DNA of 64,000 bases from Cardinalis cardinalis (GCA_014549065.1 JACDOX010000334.1:86903-150902), one strand, 5' to 3'; shown: positions 34,240 to 45,379, numbered from the stretch's first letter. The notes: a model not told the origin generated them from the letters alone. Program-made: numbers and translations.

Positions 34240-34899
34240 GAATAAAAGTAGAAAGTATAATGAAGACAAGAGCCCTGTAGGGTTTGGCAGAGGTCCAGCC
34301 CCTTCCCCAGCTCTGTTCCCTTCTTTGGGCTCATCTGAACTATATAAAAGTACACTTAAAAGTCCCTCCTAATTCCCAGCCTCAAACATTTATACAAGAG
34401 TTTGCAGGGAGCAGCTTGGACAGCTTCCTCCCAGCTGCGTTTCACAAGAAGCACCACTTGAATTTGTTTTTACAAATGTGTTTCTGGAAGCTTTTATATT
34501 CCCTTATAGTCTTTTGNACAGAGGCGGAGGTTAAGGCATTACTGTACCCCTTGTAGTATAAAGCATTCTGACTTTCTTGTGGTCTTGATTTCTCAAGCTT
34601 ACACTCTTTCAGGAAANACTAGAAATAATGAGTTTTGTTCCCTTTCAAAGGAGCTTTAAAGGAAATATCACTTCCAACTCAAAGTACTTAATCATGTGGA
34701 AAAGAAAAGGTTTCTGAACTGAATACCCTGAGAGGCGAAGGCTAGAGAAGCATGTCGACTCTAATTCTTGCATCATTGCTTTTCATTTGAGAAAATACCT
34801 TGTCTTAATCAGCCCATACCCTGCAAAAGCTGTGCTTCAAGCTTATAGGGATCTGAAAAGTGTTTTGACTTTAACAGTTTTCAATGTTTATTTCCACAG

Positions 34900-34982
34900 T
34901 GCATTGATAATATAAGGTGCAATGGATTAATGACAATAGTGTTTGAAGAAAACTCCAAAGTCACAGTGCCACATATGATCAA
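34900..34982 (+). CDS. RASGRF2: RASGRF2 window exon 12: PH2-REM linker
   Basis: This 83-bp exon covers residues 490-517: CIDNIRCNGLMTIVFEENSK, then VTVPHMI and two bases of a Lys codon. It connects the end of PH2 to the REM module. The acceptor is tccacag and the donor gtaagt. Phase 0 to phase 2. It agrees with human RasGRF2 as recalled except Ile for Val near the start. A/T-rich third positions. Confidence 0.95.
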
Positions 34983-37409
34983 GTAAGTGCAACAGAGAGC
35001 AAAATAGATTGTTGTGTTCCTTCAATAAAAATTTTAACAAGAGAAAGCGTGTATTTAGAGAATGCAAACCTTTGACTTTTTTCCTAGCATTTTTGTTGAA
35101 TGGAACTGATTCTATATTCCAAAACATATATTCTTAAATCCCTTTCTTGGAATTGTAGGGATCACTCAGAGTGGTAAACTCTCAATTCACAGTGTTGGAT
35201 CACAACTCAGGTTTTTCTGGGTTTTCAGTAGTTGGCTTCAGTTAAGCCTCAGATGAATTATTTTGTTCTCAGCTTTTCCTCGTCATCTCATAATTTTATT
35301 GGACATTTTTACAATGTCTTCATAATTTATGTGACTGCAGACAAGTACCATTTTCAAATGTATTTTGTTANACTGGCCAAAGTTTTTGTTTTCTGTATTT
35401 CTGTTATTTCGGTTAAAAAATTATTTTCTCTCATGATTTTAACTGATCACATCAAAGTAGCAACATTGTTTATAAGGCTGCTTCCTTTACCTTTGGATTC
35501 TCTCAGTTATTTATTGTAATAAGTGTTTTTTGTTTCNAGTGAGATATTTTCAGTACATGATTCCAAATTTTTAACACAGCTTGGATCTTCTGCATACCTC
35601 AATTTCCATGAGTTTTACTTTTTAGAATCCAATGAATATATAAGTGAATGGAACATAGGGATAGACATAAAACTACTTCCTTTTTCACTATTATCTCTCA
35701 CATCTCTTGGTTTCTCAAATGCCTCTTCTGTAGTTGTTTCCTCTCCTCTGTGCTTAGAAATGGGAGAGAGAANGCATCTGGGATTGTGCTGTTAGGGCAC
35801 ACACCTTTGATCCCTGGAAATAAGGCATTTTATTGTCCTCAGCTTTATTCCAGGAACTCTCCAGTGCATAAAAACTTCTGTCACCTACTGAGTTTTCAAA
35901 GTACATTTGTCCCCTTTCAATGTACAGCAGGACCTCAGTCCCCATGCCAACCGAAAGGAATATTAATTCTGAAGAACATACAGGACCTTCACAACAAACA
36001 CANTTTTGGCGTTCTCCTTCTTAAATTTGACGTGCCTGATTTGCAGCACAGTTTGACTTTCAGAGTCAGATGTCATTAAATGATACAAACAAAAAATTGC
36101 CACTTTTTGGAGGGCCTAGTTTAAGAAACAAGATTTTTTTGTTGTTGATTCTTTTGTGTAATACNGTGTAGAATTGTATGGAATATCCTGATCTTTCTTC
36201 TGAGAAAGTCCAATAATTTATAACAAAAAGATGGGATGTATTGAAAGATGCTTCACTTAGTATTTATCCTGTTTATTTACAAACGAAACAAAACAGAATT
36301 TGAGGGGAAAACCCCTCCATTGTCAGTATGGTTATGTAAATTTTTTTTTTCCTTTTTTTCTTTTTTTTTTAAATTTATTTCCAAGCAGAAATTTATTGGT
36401 TTTTGCTTTTGATTTTTTTCACTAAAACAAAAATTTTTCTTGGTTTCTGATTTGAAATTTGAGATGTTTTGTGCCTCTTTCTTCTCTTAAAGCAAAAAGT
36501 AAGTCTTGGAGCTGAAGGCAGGTGTTAATTTGCAGGTAGGCTTTAAACCTAGCTAAGGGATTAATTTTTAGGATCCATTACTTTATTTTAGATAAAGCTT
36601 GATCCCAGCAGAAAACATTGCAATGAATTATTCCATACTGAGGTTTNAGTAATATTGACCTATGGGCCACAATAGCCTGAAAGAGACAAGAGGGGACAAT
36701 TCTGCCACCTGTTCCATTTCAGAAATGTAAGCATGATTAACAGTTTCTTAGGCTTTTTCTTGAAGTGTAAAGCATTTGCCAAAAATAAAATTTAAGTTCC
36801 CTTAGTTATGGAAGCATTTGTCACCACAAATTAAAAGTTTTCCTGCATTGAAGAAACACAATANTGCATCAGTTTTTGCTGGTTTTGTGTTGACAGGAAC
36901 AGCTAAAAGGGTACCACTCNTTTGATGCCTTGAGAAGCTGCCTAGAGCAGAGGTTAGACAGAGTTTAAGGAATAAAGTAGGGATTTATTAAAAGGCCTTC
37001 AAAGGACACACCTTGGGCAGTACAAGAGCCCAGCTGTGGTTATACCCAAGATGTACCTTGAGTCACGAGTTGTCACACTTTGATGAGTTCTGGTCCATTT
37101 CCATATTGGGGTTCAGTGTCCAATCCCAGCTCCAGGTGATGCAGTCCCACCCTCCCAGGCTGCTCTCCTCCATTCCCTGTGGTTTGCACTTTTTGGGCTG
37201 AAGCTGCAGCGGTGTCCTTGGTTCTGGGGCTGGAAAAGGATTGTTCTGTGTGCCTGGGCTGTGAGGAGAGCAGCTGACATTTTATATGGAGTTCAGAGTT
37301 ATTTATCAATGCAGTGCAGAGCCTGGAGAATATGAAAGCTCAAACTTAAGGCATCACCTTAGCTATGATCACTCATTGGTAAAGTATTTTAAATTTGACT
37401 TCTTTGTAG
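34983..37409 (+). other. RASGRF2: Intron between window exons 12 and 13 (2.4 kb)
   Basis: The first 1.9 kb is AT-rich with no recognised element. The last 490 bp is an antisense LTR-A followed by only 53 bp of sequence before the exon. Confidence 0.85.
36923..37356 (-). mobile_element. Solo LTR, family A, copy 6
   Basis: The best-preserved family-A copy: TGATGCCTTGAG at one end, ACTTAAGGCATCA at the other, 434 bp. On the minus strand it has a TATA-like box near the start and aataaa near the end. It matches copies 1 and 5 closely. No clean target-site duplication is visible. It ends 53 bp upstream of window exon 13. Confidence 0.85.
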
Positions 37410-37658
37410 ATCCGACGCCCGTCTTCACAGAGATGACATTGATATTTGCTTCAGCAAAACACTGAATTCCTGCAAAGTGCCCCAGATCCGCTACGCGAGC
37501 GTGGAGCGCCTCNTGGAGCGGCTGACGGACCTGCGGTTCCTGAGCATCGACTTCCTCAACACCTTCCTGCACACCTACCGCATCTTCACCACCGCTGCCG
37601 TGGTCCTGGAGAAGCTCTCTGACATCTACAGGCGCCCCTTCACCTCCATTCCTGTCAG
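37410..37658 (+). CDS. RASGRF2: RASGRF2 window exon 13: REM (RasGEF-N) domain
   Basis: This 249-bp exon covers residues 517-600. It reads SDARLHRDDIDICFSKTLNS, then the REM helices IRYASVERL, ERLTDLRFLSIDFLNTFLHT and YRIFTTAAVVLEKLSDIYRR. REM (Ras exchanger motif) packs on the CDC25 domain and stabilises its catalytic helical hairpin. An N at 37513 makes one codon Leu, Met or Val; Leu is expected. The acceptor is ttgtag and the donor gtgagc. Phase 2 to phase 2. Third positions are almost all G/C in the second half. Confidence 0.97.
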
Positions 37659-38404
37659 GTGAGCCTGGGGTTGGCACCTTCCTGGGACCTCTCTGTCACA
37701 CGTTCCTGGGAGAGATATCACAGCCTCGGTCATTGTTTGTTTTGGGGTGTTTTTCTCATTATTTTCTGCTTGTAAATAATCTAAGAGAAAGATTCTTAGT
37801 GTGTAAACAGGACGCCAGTTTTATGGAGGGTCTGTTTCAGCTATATGCCCAAGCTTTGAGGACGAACTGTCACACAGATTTTGCAGTGCCACNCAGATTT
37901 GCTCAAAACTGAAGTGTTTTCACTTAAGTCTGTTCAGTGTTTGCTATCTGTGTGGCATTCACATTCTCTAGAAAAATCCTTTCNCCCAGGATTTTTCTCC
38001 TGGGAAACTGAGAAGCCTCAGAGAAAAATGAAAATAATAATTATCAAATAATTATTTGCTTCTCCTGTGTTTTGNTCCTTTGGAATGTGTTTGGAGATTC
38101 TTTACCAACAGGTGNTTGTTTCATTGGAGTCTGNTGAGTTGTTTTCACTCATTGGCCAATCAGTGCCAAGCTGTGTTGGGACTCTGGAGAGAGTAATGAG
38201 TTTTCACTATTATCTTTTTAGCATTCTGTAAGTATCCTTTCTGTATTCTTTGGTATACTTAGTACAGTATTCTTTAGTATGATAAAGTCGTAGTAATAAA
38301 TCAGCCTTCTGAGAACANGGAGTCAGATTCATCATTCCTNCCTTCATCGGAGCACCCCGCAAATACAATAACCGTGTTGCTCTTTTTGTGTCTCTGCCTC
38401 TCAG
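37659..38404 (+). other. RASGRF2: Intron between window exons 13 and 14 (0.75 kb)
   Basis: More than half of this intron is a family-B LTR (37951-38370). Between the LTR and the exon only 34 nt remain (38371-38404), a nearly pure pyrimidine/G stretch ending in cag. Confidence 0.9.
37951..38370 (+). mobile_element. Solo LTR, family B, copy 3
   Basis: Starts tgtggcattcacattc and ends aaatacaata, 420 bp, in the same orientation as copy 1 and strongly similar to it throughout. It carries aataaat near its 3' end. The flanking 6-mers (tatctg and accgtg) do not match, so the duplication has decayed or the copy arose by recombination. Its end lies 34 nt upstream of window exon 14. Confidence 0.85.
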
Positions 38405-38793
38405 GTCCTTGGAGCTGTTCTTTGCCACCAGTCAGAACAACAGAGGGGAGTACCTGGCTGACGGGAAGTCGCCACACCTCTGCCGCAAGTTTTCCTCTCC
38501 TCCTCCCCTGTCCCTCTCCAGGACCTCCTCACCCGCCAGGACCCGCAAACTGTCCCTGACCTCACCGCTGAACTCCAGGATNGGCGCCCTGGACCTCTCA
38601 GCCTCGTCTGTGGCCAGCAGTCCTACCTCAAACTACAGCCCGGCCACGTCCCCGCCGCCCACGGGCAGCAAGGCGCCGCTGGACCTGAGCCGGGGGCTGT
38701 CGTCCCCCGAGCAGAGCCCAGGCTCGGCTGAGGACAGCCTGGAGAACCCGCGCCTGGACCTCTGCAACAAGCTGAGGAGGAGCATCCGCAGAG
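38405..38793 (+). CDS. RASGRF2: RASGRF2 window exon 14: REM end and Ser/Pro-rich linker
   Basis: The largest exon (389 bp, residues 600-730). It starts RSLELFFATSQNNRGEYLAD, closing the first part of REM, and then runs into a disordered Ser/Pro-rich linker with motifs FSSPPPLSLSRTSSPAR, RKLSLTSPLNS and LDLSRGLSSPEQSPGS. It ends DLCNKLRRSIRR plus one base. The many SP and RxxS sites suit regulatory phosphorylation; Cdk5 phosphorylation of this linker region has been reported for mouse RasGRF2 (from memory). An N at 38582 leaves one codon Ile or Met. The linker differs more from human than any other part. The acceptor is ctcag and the donor gtattc. Phase 2 to phase 1. G/C-rich. Confidence 0.96.
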
Positions 38794-39586
38794 GTATTCC
38801 ATACCCACTGGAATCCAGCGTGCTGCTGGCTGCTTGGTACCAGTGGATGTGGGCGTTTGGATAAGTCCCTGGCCTTTGCCCAGGCCTCTGGCAGCAGGCA
38901 GCAGCTTTATGGAGGTGGCCAGCACCCCAAACCCCGCTCTTGTTCACAGAGTCTTTAATAATGGCTGATTCGGTCTGTTAGAGAATGAATGACTTATTTA
39001 ATAGACAGAAAACTAACAGACATAGGACTTAAAATAATACTACGCAGGAACAAGGACAAAAAGAAAACTACTAATAGATATATACAGCATGAGGTTAAAA
39101 GTACCTGTTAATGTTACAGCTAGTGAAGAAATAATGCAACTTAGGATTCAATGGTTCTTNCCATCCAGTTGTTGGTGGGGCACACATTGAGATCCTTTCC
39201 CTCAGTCCNCAGGGAATGGAATCTGTGTCCAAACTCCAGGGAAAAGTCTCAAACACTTTCAGGGTGNAGGAGGCTTCTGCCTCTGTGNTAACTNGTGTGT
39301 CTTTTACAGTTTGTAAAACAGTCAGGAATATTTCTTTTATCTCCTCCCACATCTGCTGTCCAGACTGCGATGTTGATTCTGAGCTGGGGCCTGAGCCCTT
39401 TTGGTGCTGGAGATGATCCCTTTGGGCCTTGCAGCCTGGGTTATCTCTTCATATCTGCACCCACTGTCTGTGGTAGAGAGGGGGGGACACTCCTGGCACA
39501 CTGCTGCTCCTCTGGTCAAGGTTCTGCTGTGCTCTCTGTTCCCAGCCCTTTGCTGCTCCTTCCCAGGAGCAGCAGCACAGCAAAGC

Positions 39587-39660
39587 CATAGGATCACAGA
39601 ATGGTCTGGGTGGGAAGGGACCTTAAGGCTCATCTCGATCCAACCCACTGCACCTTGTCT
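39587..39660 (-). mobile_element. CR1 LINE terminal fragment
   Basis: A short reverse CR1 tail: aggatcacagaatggtctgg, then gtgggaagggaccttaaggc. Only the terminal 3' end is present. Confidence 0.75.
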
Positions 39661-40614
39661 ATTTTCACTTCAGTGCAGTGTAAGGAGTAAGGCAGAAGAG
39701 AGTATTTGATGCCACTTGTGTTTGCTGATGTGAGAGATTTTTGAGTTGTAGCATGTACTGCAGGAAGTGATATATTAAGTTAAAAAGAAAGACCTAACAG
39801 CTTTAACATGTTTGCATAGAGGGCTGGTTTTCCAGGGAGATTCCATCAGTAATCCAAATAAATTATGGCTNTGATGCGCTCAGTACGTCAGTGACATTTG
39901 TTCCAGGTGGTGTGAATGTCACCTGGTTATCCCTCCAGAAGGTACAAGTCTAAAATAGATTAATTGGTCCTGAGCAAATGCCTGTTTCCTCTGGGGATTC
40001 TGTAAGGCACCTTGGAATAGANTTTACTTCCAGAGGGCTGAAGCTGGTTGATAAAAGCCTCAGTGTGGGTGTCTAGGGTTGGGAGCATTGTAGTTATAGA
40101 TGGCAAAGCAAGGAGGTAGCTCCAGTCTCATAGGAAACAGAAGTAGACATTATTTCTCCTTTGAGGACAGAGGAATGATCTTCTTAATTGGAATAGAAGT
40201 TTGCATTAATCTTCTTTTATTGTAGCTACACTAAACAGAAAATTTAAAAATGCAATTTAAAAATGCTTCTATTATTCCTAAAATTAATATTTAAAAATTG
40301 TTGTACATGGCTGGGCTTACAGTCTGAGGAATTAGATCTGTAAATCTGAGAAAAATGTAGCTCAATTTTAGTTGGCAGTACTATAATAANAAAAAATTAA
40401 AGAGGGGAAGAGAGAAAAGGATTACCAAATACAAAGTAAGACAAATATGACTGAAAAGTTATGTCTGCTCCCTACTGAATGAATTAGCAGTGCCCTGTTA
40501 ATAAATTAGATGTTTCTTTATGCCAGGGGATTGTTTTTACAGAATGCTGCCTATTTTTTAACAAAAACTCCTCATTTTAACAGGGAAGTTATCCACTGTA
40601 TCATTCTAGGAGTC

Positions 40615-43600
40615 TGTCTATCAAGAGCAGGGGCCGGTGTCATCAGAANAATGTTGNGTATTTGAAACTTNACCAGGATGAGTCCTGTGATTGAAGTGTC
40701 CTATTGAACAGTTANAGACTCTTTAGGAAGAATAGGCAGGGCAGATGAGGCAGAGGNAGGCACTATATGTAACAGAAGGGTTAGAATGTAGGGAGGTGAC
40801 AGTTGAGAGCCTCTGGATAGGAATCAAGGGGCAGTGAAAGGATGCAGATGTCTCTGTAGGAGTCTACTAGAGATCTCCTGGCCTGGGCAATAACACCAGT
40901 GGAACTATGGGATGCGGAACTAAGGAACTAAGAGTTTCTTCTTTGAGGAACTAAGGGANGCGTCCAAGTTAACTGCCCTTGTCCTTCTGGGATACTTCAG
41001 CTGGTCAGAAAACAACTGGGAGCATCACACACTTGGTACAATCCAGGACTGAAGATTACTAAAACAGCTGGATGGATGGCAACTTCATGTACAAGTACTA
41101 GGAGAGCTGACTAGCAAAGATGCCCTCCTTGATTTGTTGCTTGTATTGAGAGTGTTGTATGAATGACATGATTGGTGTCTATCTTGCTACAGCAGCCACA
41201 AAGTGATTTAGTTTAAAATCTCTGTTGCTAGGAGGAAAAGTGTCAGAAAATTTTCACCCCCTGACATGAGTAGAGTAGACTTTAGGCTGCTCAGGGCAAT
41301 AGTGATCAAGATCCTTGGGAAAATTCTTCTGAAGGTGCTGGGGTCCATTAGTGTGGGTCACTTTTTAGGTATCACCTNTGGGCACAGGAAGCAGCAATTC
41401 CAAAATGTTGAAAGTCAAACNGATGTGACAGAAGGCTGGCTTGGCTGAACAGGGATCTTCTTTTAGAGGTAAAGCGGAAAAGGAAGGTGTATGTGCAGNA
41501 GGAGAAGGTTGGGTGACATGGCAGGACCGCAGAGATGGTGCTCTGCAGGAAGAAAANTTTTGCAGCCAAACCGTAACTGGACTCAAAACTTGCCAGAACT
41601 GTGGATGGTGATAAAAAGAGGATTTTAAAATACATTGGCAAAAAACAGTGCAGAAGTTACATTGGCTGTTCCAGAATGAGGGTGGTCAACTCACANATAN
41701 AGAATTTGACAAGACAGGGATATGTATTGTTTTAGTGACCATGGTTTGAGAATGATAAACTCACAGTTGATCCTGAAGTTGTAGGGATCTGCTGCACCAG
41801 CTGCATCCCTATAAATCTATGGAGCCNGATGGAATTCATCTGAGACTACTCAAAGAGCCGGCTGATGTAATTGTGAGGCTTNTCTCAATATTTGAACAGT
41901 CTTGGATGTCTGTAGAGGTCCCANTTGAGTGGAAGCTGGCTAAGATTGTCCCAATTTTCCAAAAGCACATGAGGAATGACCCTGGAAACTACAGGCCCAT
42001 CAGTCTCACTTCAGCACCTGGTAAGGTCATGGAGAAAATTATCCTGGGAGGTATTGGAAAACACCTTGAGGCATCATGTTACAGAANAATGGACAAAACC
42101 TCCCTAGCAGCAGTGCAGCACTGAGCAGCAGCCACTCCTCACTCAGCTGGAGGCACAAGGAGCTATCTCCTCTCAGATATTGTGTGTGCATGCTGAGCAT
42201 AGAAAAGGTGCCTGTTCCTAGGCTATGTTGTACAGGCATGCTCACAGGTTCTCCCAGAACAAACATACATATGATAATCATTCCCCCAAAGTCATCACCA
42301 TATGTTCCTTCCCTTTTCACNTGCTTTTGTCTGTCTCAGGGGTCTGAACAGTGGTCTCTGGTGCTTGTAGGCCCTGAAGTGACACTTGACNGTCCCATGA
42401 GTTCAGTGCTGCTTCCCAAATCTGGAGCTGAGTTAACCCAACCAATGTAATTTGTTATTTTGGAGATGAAAGTGTATTCTCCTGCTCCTCTTCTTGGTTG
42501 ATGTTTAACGTGATCCCCATTATACAGTTCCACAGGCCGGTGATTTTACAAAATAATCATTGTCTTTTCCCTACCAGCTGAGCAAACAGGTATTCATCTG
42601 GCAACAATAGGTCAGCACAGCCTCACAAGTGGGAGGTCCTGCTGGTCACACCCGAGTTCCTCCTATGACAGGGTGACACACTGGGTGACCCAGGAGAGGC
42701 AGTAATGTGATCTTTCTGGGCTGCATCAAAGCTTTGGATACAGTCTCTCCCAGGATCCATCTGGACAAACTGTCCAGCCCACAGGTGGATAAAACCATTG
42801 TGGGCAATGGGCTCCTGAGGCAGGCACAGAGCGTGGCNGTGACTGGGGTGACACCAGGCTGGCCCTGGCCACTGCTGGGCTTCCAGGGTTCTGTCCTCTG
42901 CCCCGTGCTCTTCAACATCTTCATTAGCAACCCGGACGCAGGACTCTAAGGAGTACTAAGTAAGTTTGCTGATGACACTAATTTGGGAAGAGCTGTCAAC
43001 TCCTTTGAGGACAGAGAAGCCCTGCAGAGAGAGCTCAGTAAATGAGGGGTGGGAATTCACCAAGTGTGTCAGGTTTAACAAGGGGTTCTGCACCTGGGAT
43101 GGGCACCCCTGGCTGTGTGGAGGCACTGGGGAACAAGGGGCTGGAGAGCAGCTGTGGGATGGGACCTGGGGGTCCTGGTCCATGTCCAGTTCAATCTGAG
43201 TCAGCAGTAGCCTGGAGCCAGGAGGGACATCCCTGTCCTGGGGGGCTATNAGGCCCAGCATCACTCGCTGGGGCAGCCTCACCTCGAGCCTTGGGGACAG
43301 TTTTGGGCATGTCAGAAAGAGCNAGAGCTGTTAGAGAGTGCCCAAAAGAGAGACATGGGGATACTAAANGGTCTGGAGGGGCCGCATGAGGAGCAGGTGA
43401 GGATTCTTGGTGTATTCAGCTGGAGCAGAGGGGATGAGGGCAGAGCTCAGCAGGGGCTGCAGCTCCTCCCGAGGGACAGCTCCCATCTGTGCTCCCTGTG
43501 ACAGGGACAGGAGCCANGAGCTGGGACAGGGCAGGGTCAGGCTGGACATCAGGAAAGGCTCTTCCCCNGAGGGTGCTGGCACTGCCCAGGCTGCCCAGGG

Positions 43601-43757
43601 ANTGGGCACGGCCCCGAGGCTGCCAGAGCTCCAGNAGNNNTTGGACAGCAGCCCAGGGATGCCCAGGGTGGGCTTGTTGGGGCTCTGGGCAGNGCAGGGG
43701 TGGCACTGGGTGATCCTTGGGTCCNTTCCAGCTCAGGGGNCTCTGTGATTCTATGAT
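40615..43757 (+). mobile_element. Long degraded CR1 LINE (ORF2 and 3' end)
   Basis: The + strand follows CR1 ORF2 from the endonuclease region through reverse transcriptase to the 3' end. Recognisable pieces are GNYRPISLTSAPGKVMEKII (near 41985-42045), the reverse transcriptase block GSVLCPVLFNIFI (near 42890-42925), the catalytic-type motif KFADDTNLG (42963-42989), and the tail ggtccnttccagctcagg plus gattctatgat. Frame shifts, stops and Ns break it many times, so it makes no product. A segment at about 42075-42605 does not fit CR1. Confidence 0.85.
42075..42605. other. Non-CR1 segment interrupting the CR1 reverse transcriptase region
   Basis: CR1 similarity stops just after the segment for GKHLE and resumes at ggtcagcacagcctcacaag. 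The roughly 0.5 kb between reads as unrelated sequence, with no termini or family that I recognise. It could be a later insertion whose borders have decayed, or a highly diverged stretch. Confidence 0.5.
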
Positions 43758-43867
43758 ATTTGCTCATGCTTTATGCTTTCAAAAAATACTGGTTAGCTGT
43801 TGTGCATAATCGTGGATATTATATATGCAGTTTGCTGGATGTTTTTACATTAATTGCACCACAGACT

Positions 43868-43870
43868 ATT

Positions 43871-43902
<32 letters not shown>
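43868..43902. repeat. TA then GA microsatellite
   Basis: About six TA steps followed by eleven AG steps, about 110 bp after the CR1 3' end. Simple sequence. Confidence 0.9.
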
Positions 43903-45248
43903 TTGCTTTTTCTGTGCAAAGTTAACAAATTCTTCTCGTGCACTACTTTAGCCACCNATGTGGCTAAAAACCAATGTGATGATAGCACAGCATATCCCNA
44001 AATACAGGCCATGCATTGAAATTAATCACAGACAGGTAGCTGCTGTCTAAGCTGTAACATTTCTTCTACACATTGTAAAGTGAACTGGTGAAGAGCAGGT
44101 TGTTCTGCCCAAGTGTAGGCAGTGTGCNCTGTTGGGGAATTTTTCACATTTCTCATTGTGGTCTGTCAAAGCTGGAAGCGTNACCTGGGCAGCACGAGGA
44201 GCATTTGGAAATGGGCAGAGGCCCATATAAATGCTAATTGCTGTCAGTGCAGTNTCCCACCCCTTTGGGCATCTCCTGCTGAACAGCTTGTGCTCAGTCT
44301 GGAGGAATTTGCAGGTAGAGAGCTCTACCCTGCAGNAGCTCTGTCCAGCTGCAAGCAGAGTGTTGATGAAAATGAGGAAGTTTAAAAAGAAATCTCATAA
44401 GGGGATGAAAATAGGTAGTCCTGTTGCTCTGATATTGCCAGAGTTAAAAAAAACCCCAGCTCTGGCTTACTTTTAAGTCCAGCACAACTGTACAAATTCT
44501 GTTTCTCAGGACATATTATTATGGTGGCTGCTGTTCTCTATGACAGTTGTCCATTTATAAGCTGGGATTTTCAACCTTTTTCCCTATCTCCAAAATTGTT
44601 TCCTTTCAGAGTTTCTGTTTTCCAAAGTTTTTGTTTATGTTTAGCCTTATATACACAATGCTTGTGCTGCAGGCAGAGCTGTCATTCACATCAAATGCAG
44701 GATGTATTTTGTCAGCTTGTTTTCCCTCAGTTTGGAAGTAGTGTTTATCCCATTCCTCTTTTTGTTCTTCTGATAAAAGAAATTCACCGTAGACTAGTCT
44801 GCTCTCCAGTGCTGTTTAGCAATTCTATTGGTCAGATTTTGATTACACTTTGTTATTCAACAAGGATTATTTTCNCTAGGTCATAGAATATCTGTGAGTT
44901 CAAGTACCCTTATTATATGTGCATGTCACTGCATATTCTCCTGATTGAAAGTGCAGTTTTGTCCAACACACTTTAAAACTGACAACTTGCTGGTTTTCAC
45001 CAAGTTGTTTATTTATTTGTTTTTGCTGCTTTCACAAACTTGTTTTTTATTTATTTATTATAATTTGTTTGTTATGAGCTTTTGTGTCAGTGGTACAAGA
45101 CTTTCCCACTCCTTTAACTCCATCCAGACGATAATTATTGCTGCATTAATGGCAAAATCTCATGGCAAGTTACAGGCGTGGTACTGTTTGAAACAACTGT
45201 AAACCAAATTATGCATGATCATCAGTACTGACATTTATTCTCTTTTAA

Positions 45249-45256
45249 AGCAGCAG
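45249..45256 (+). promoter_or_regulatory. RASGRF2: Tandem splice acceptor (agcagcag)
   Basis: Three AG dinucleotides stand three bases apart (ending at 45250, 45253 and 45256). Use of the middle one gives the annotated start at 45254. The others would add or remove one Ala codon without changing the frame. Such NAGNAG acceptors often yield mixed products. Confidence 0.6.
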
Positions 45257-45379
45257 TTCTGGAAACTGTGTCAGTGGACAGGACCATTCCTGAGAGCACC
45301 TCAGTGGTGGACACTGCAGAGCTGTCCCCATGCAGGTCCCCTTCGACGCCGCGTCACCTCCGCTACCGGCAGCCGGGAG
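45254..45379 (+). CDS. RASGRF2: RASGRF2 window exon 15: linker cassette exon
   Basis: This 126-bp exon covers residues 730-772. After the split Ala it reads VLETVSVDRTIPESTSVVDT, then AELSPCRSPSTPRHLRYRQ and PG. The first half is free to vary (human differs at many positions by recall), while SPCRSPSTPRHLRYRQPG is conserved and rich in proline-directed serines and threonines. The donor is gtgaga; the acceptor is a triple tandem site. Both ends are phase 1, so inclusion or skipping keeps the frame. It lies in the flexible region before the CDC25 domain. Confidence 0.94.

Larger units (their letters stand above)
31884..34899 (+). other. RASGRF2: Intron between window exons 11 and 12 (3.0 kb)
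   Basis: Begins with 17-18 nt of native donor sequence, then a 705-bp LTR-C. A CAA repeat and an AT dinucleotide region follow. The rest is AT-rich intron. Confidence 0.85.
38794..45253 (+). other. RASGRF2: Intron between window exons 14 and 15 (6.5 kb)
   Basis: Dominated by a degraded 3.1-kb CR1 (about 40615-43757). A separate stretch at 38940-39420 looks repeat-like (starts tgttcacagagtc) but I could not assign it. 39700-40600 and 43900-45250 show nothing recognisable beyond one microsatellite. Confidence 0.85.

Noticed and set aside
34039..34355. Tyr/Ile-rich frames on the - strand
   Set aside because: They are produced by the AT dinucleotide repeat.
36923..37362. Target-site duplication for LTR-A copy 6
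   Set aside because: The flanks (ctcntt and ccttag) can be aligned only with gaps and an N, so I do not claim a duplication.
38940..39420. Possible further LTR starting tgttcacagagtc
   Set aside because: It has a repeat-like feel and a TG start, but I found no matching end, no flanking duplication and no second copy in the window, so it is not listed as an element.
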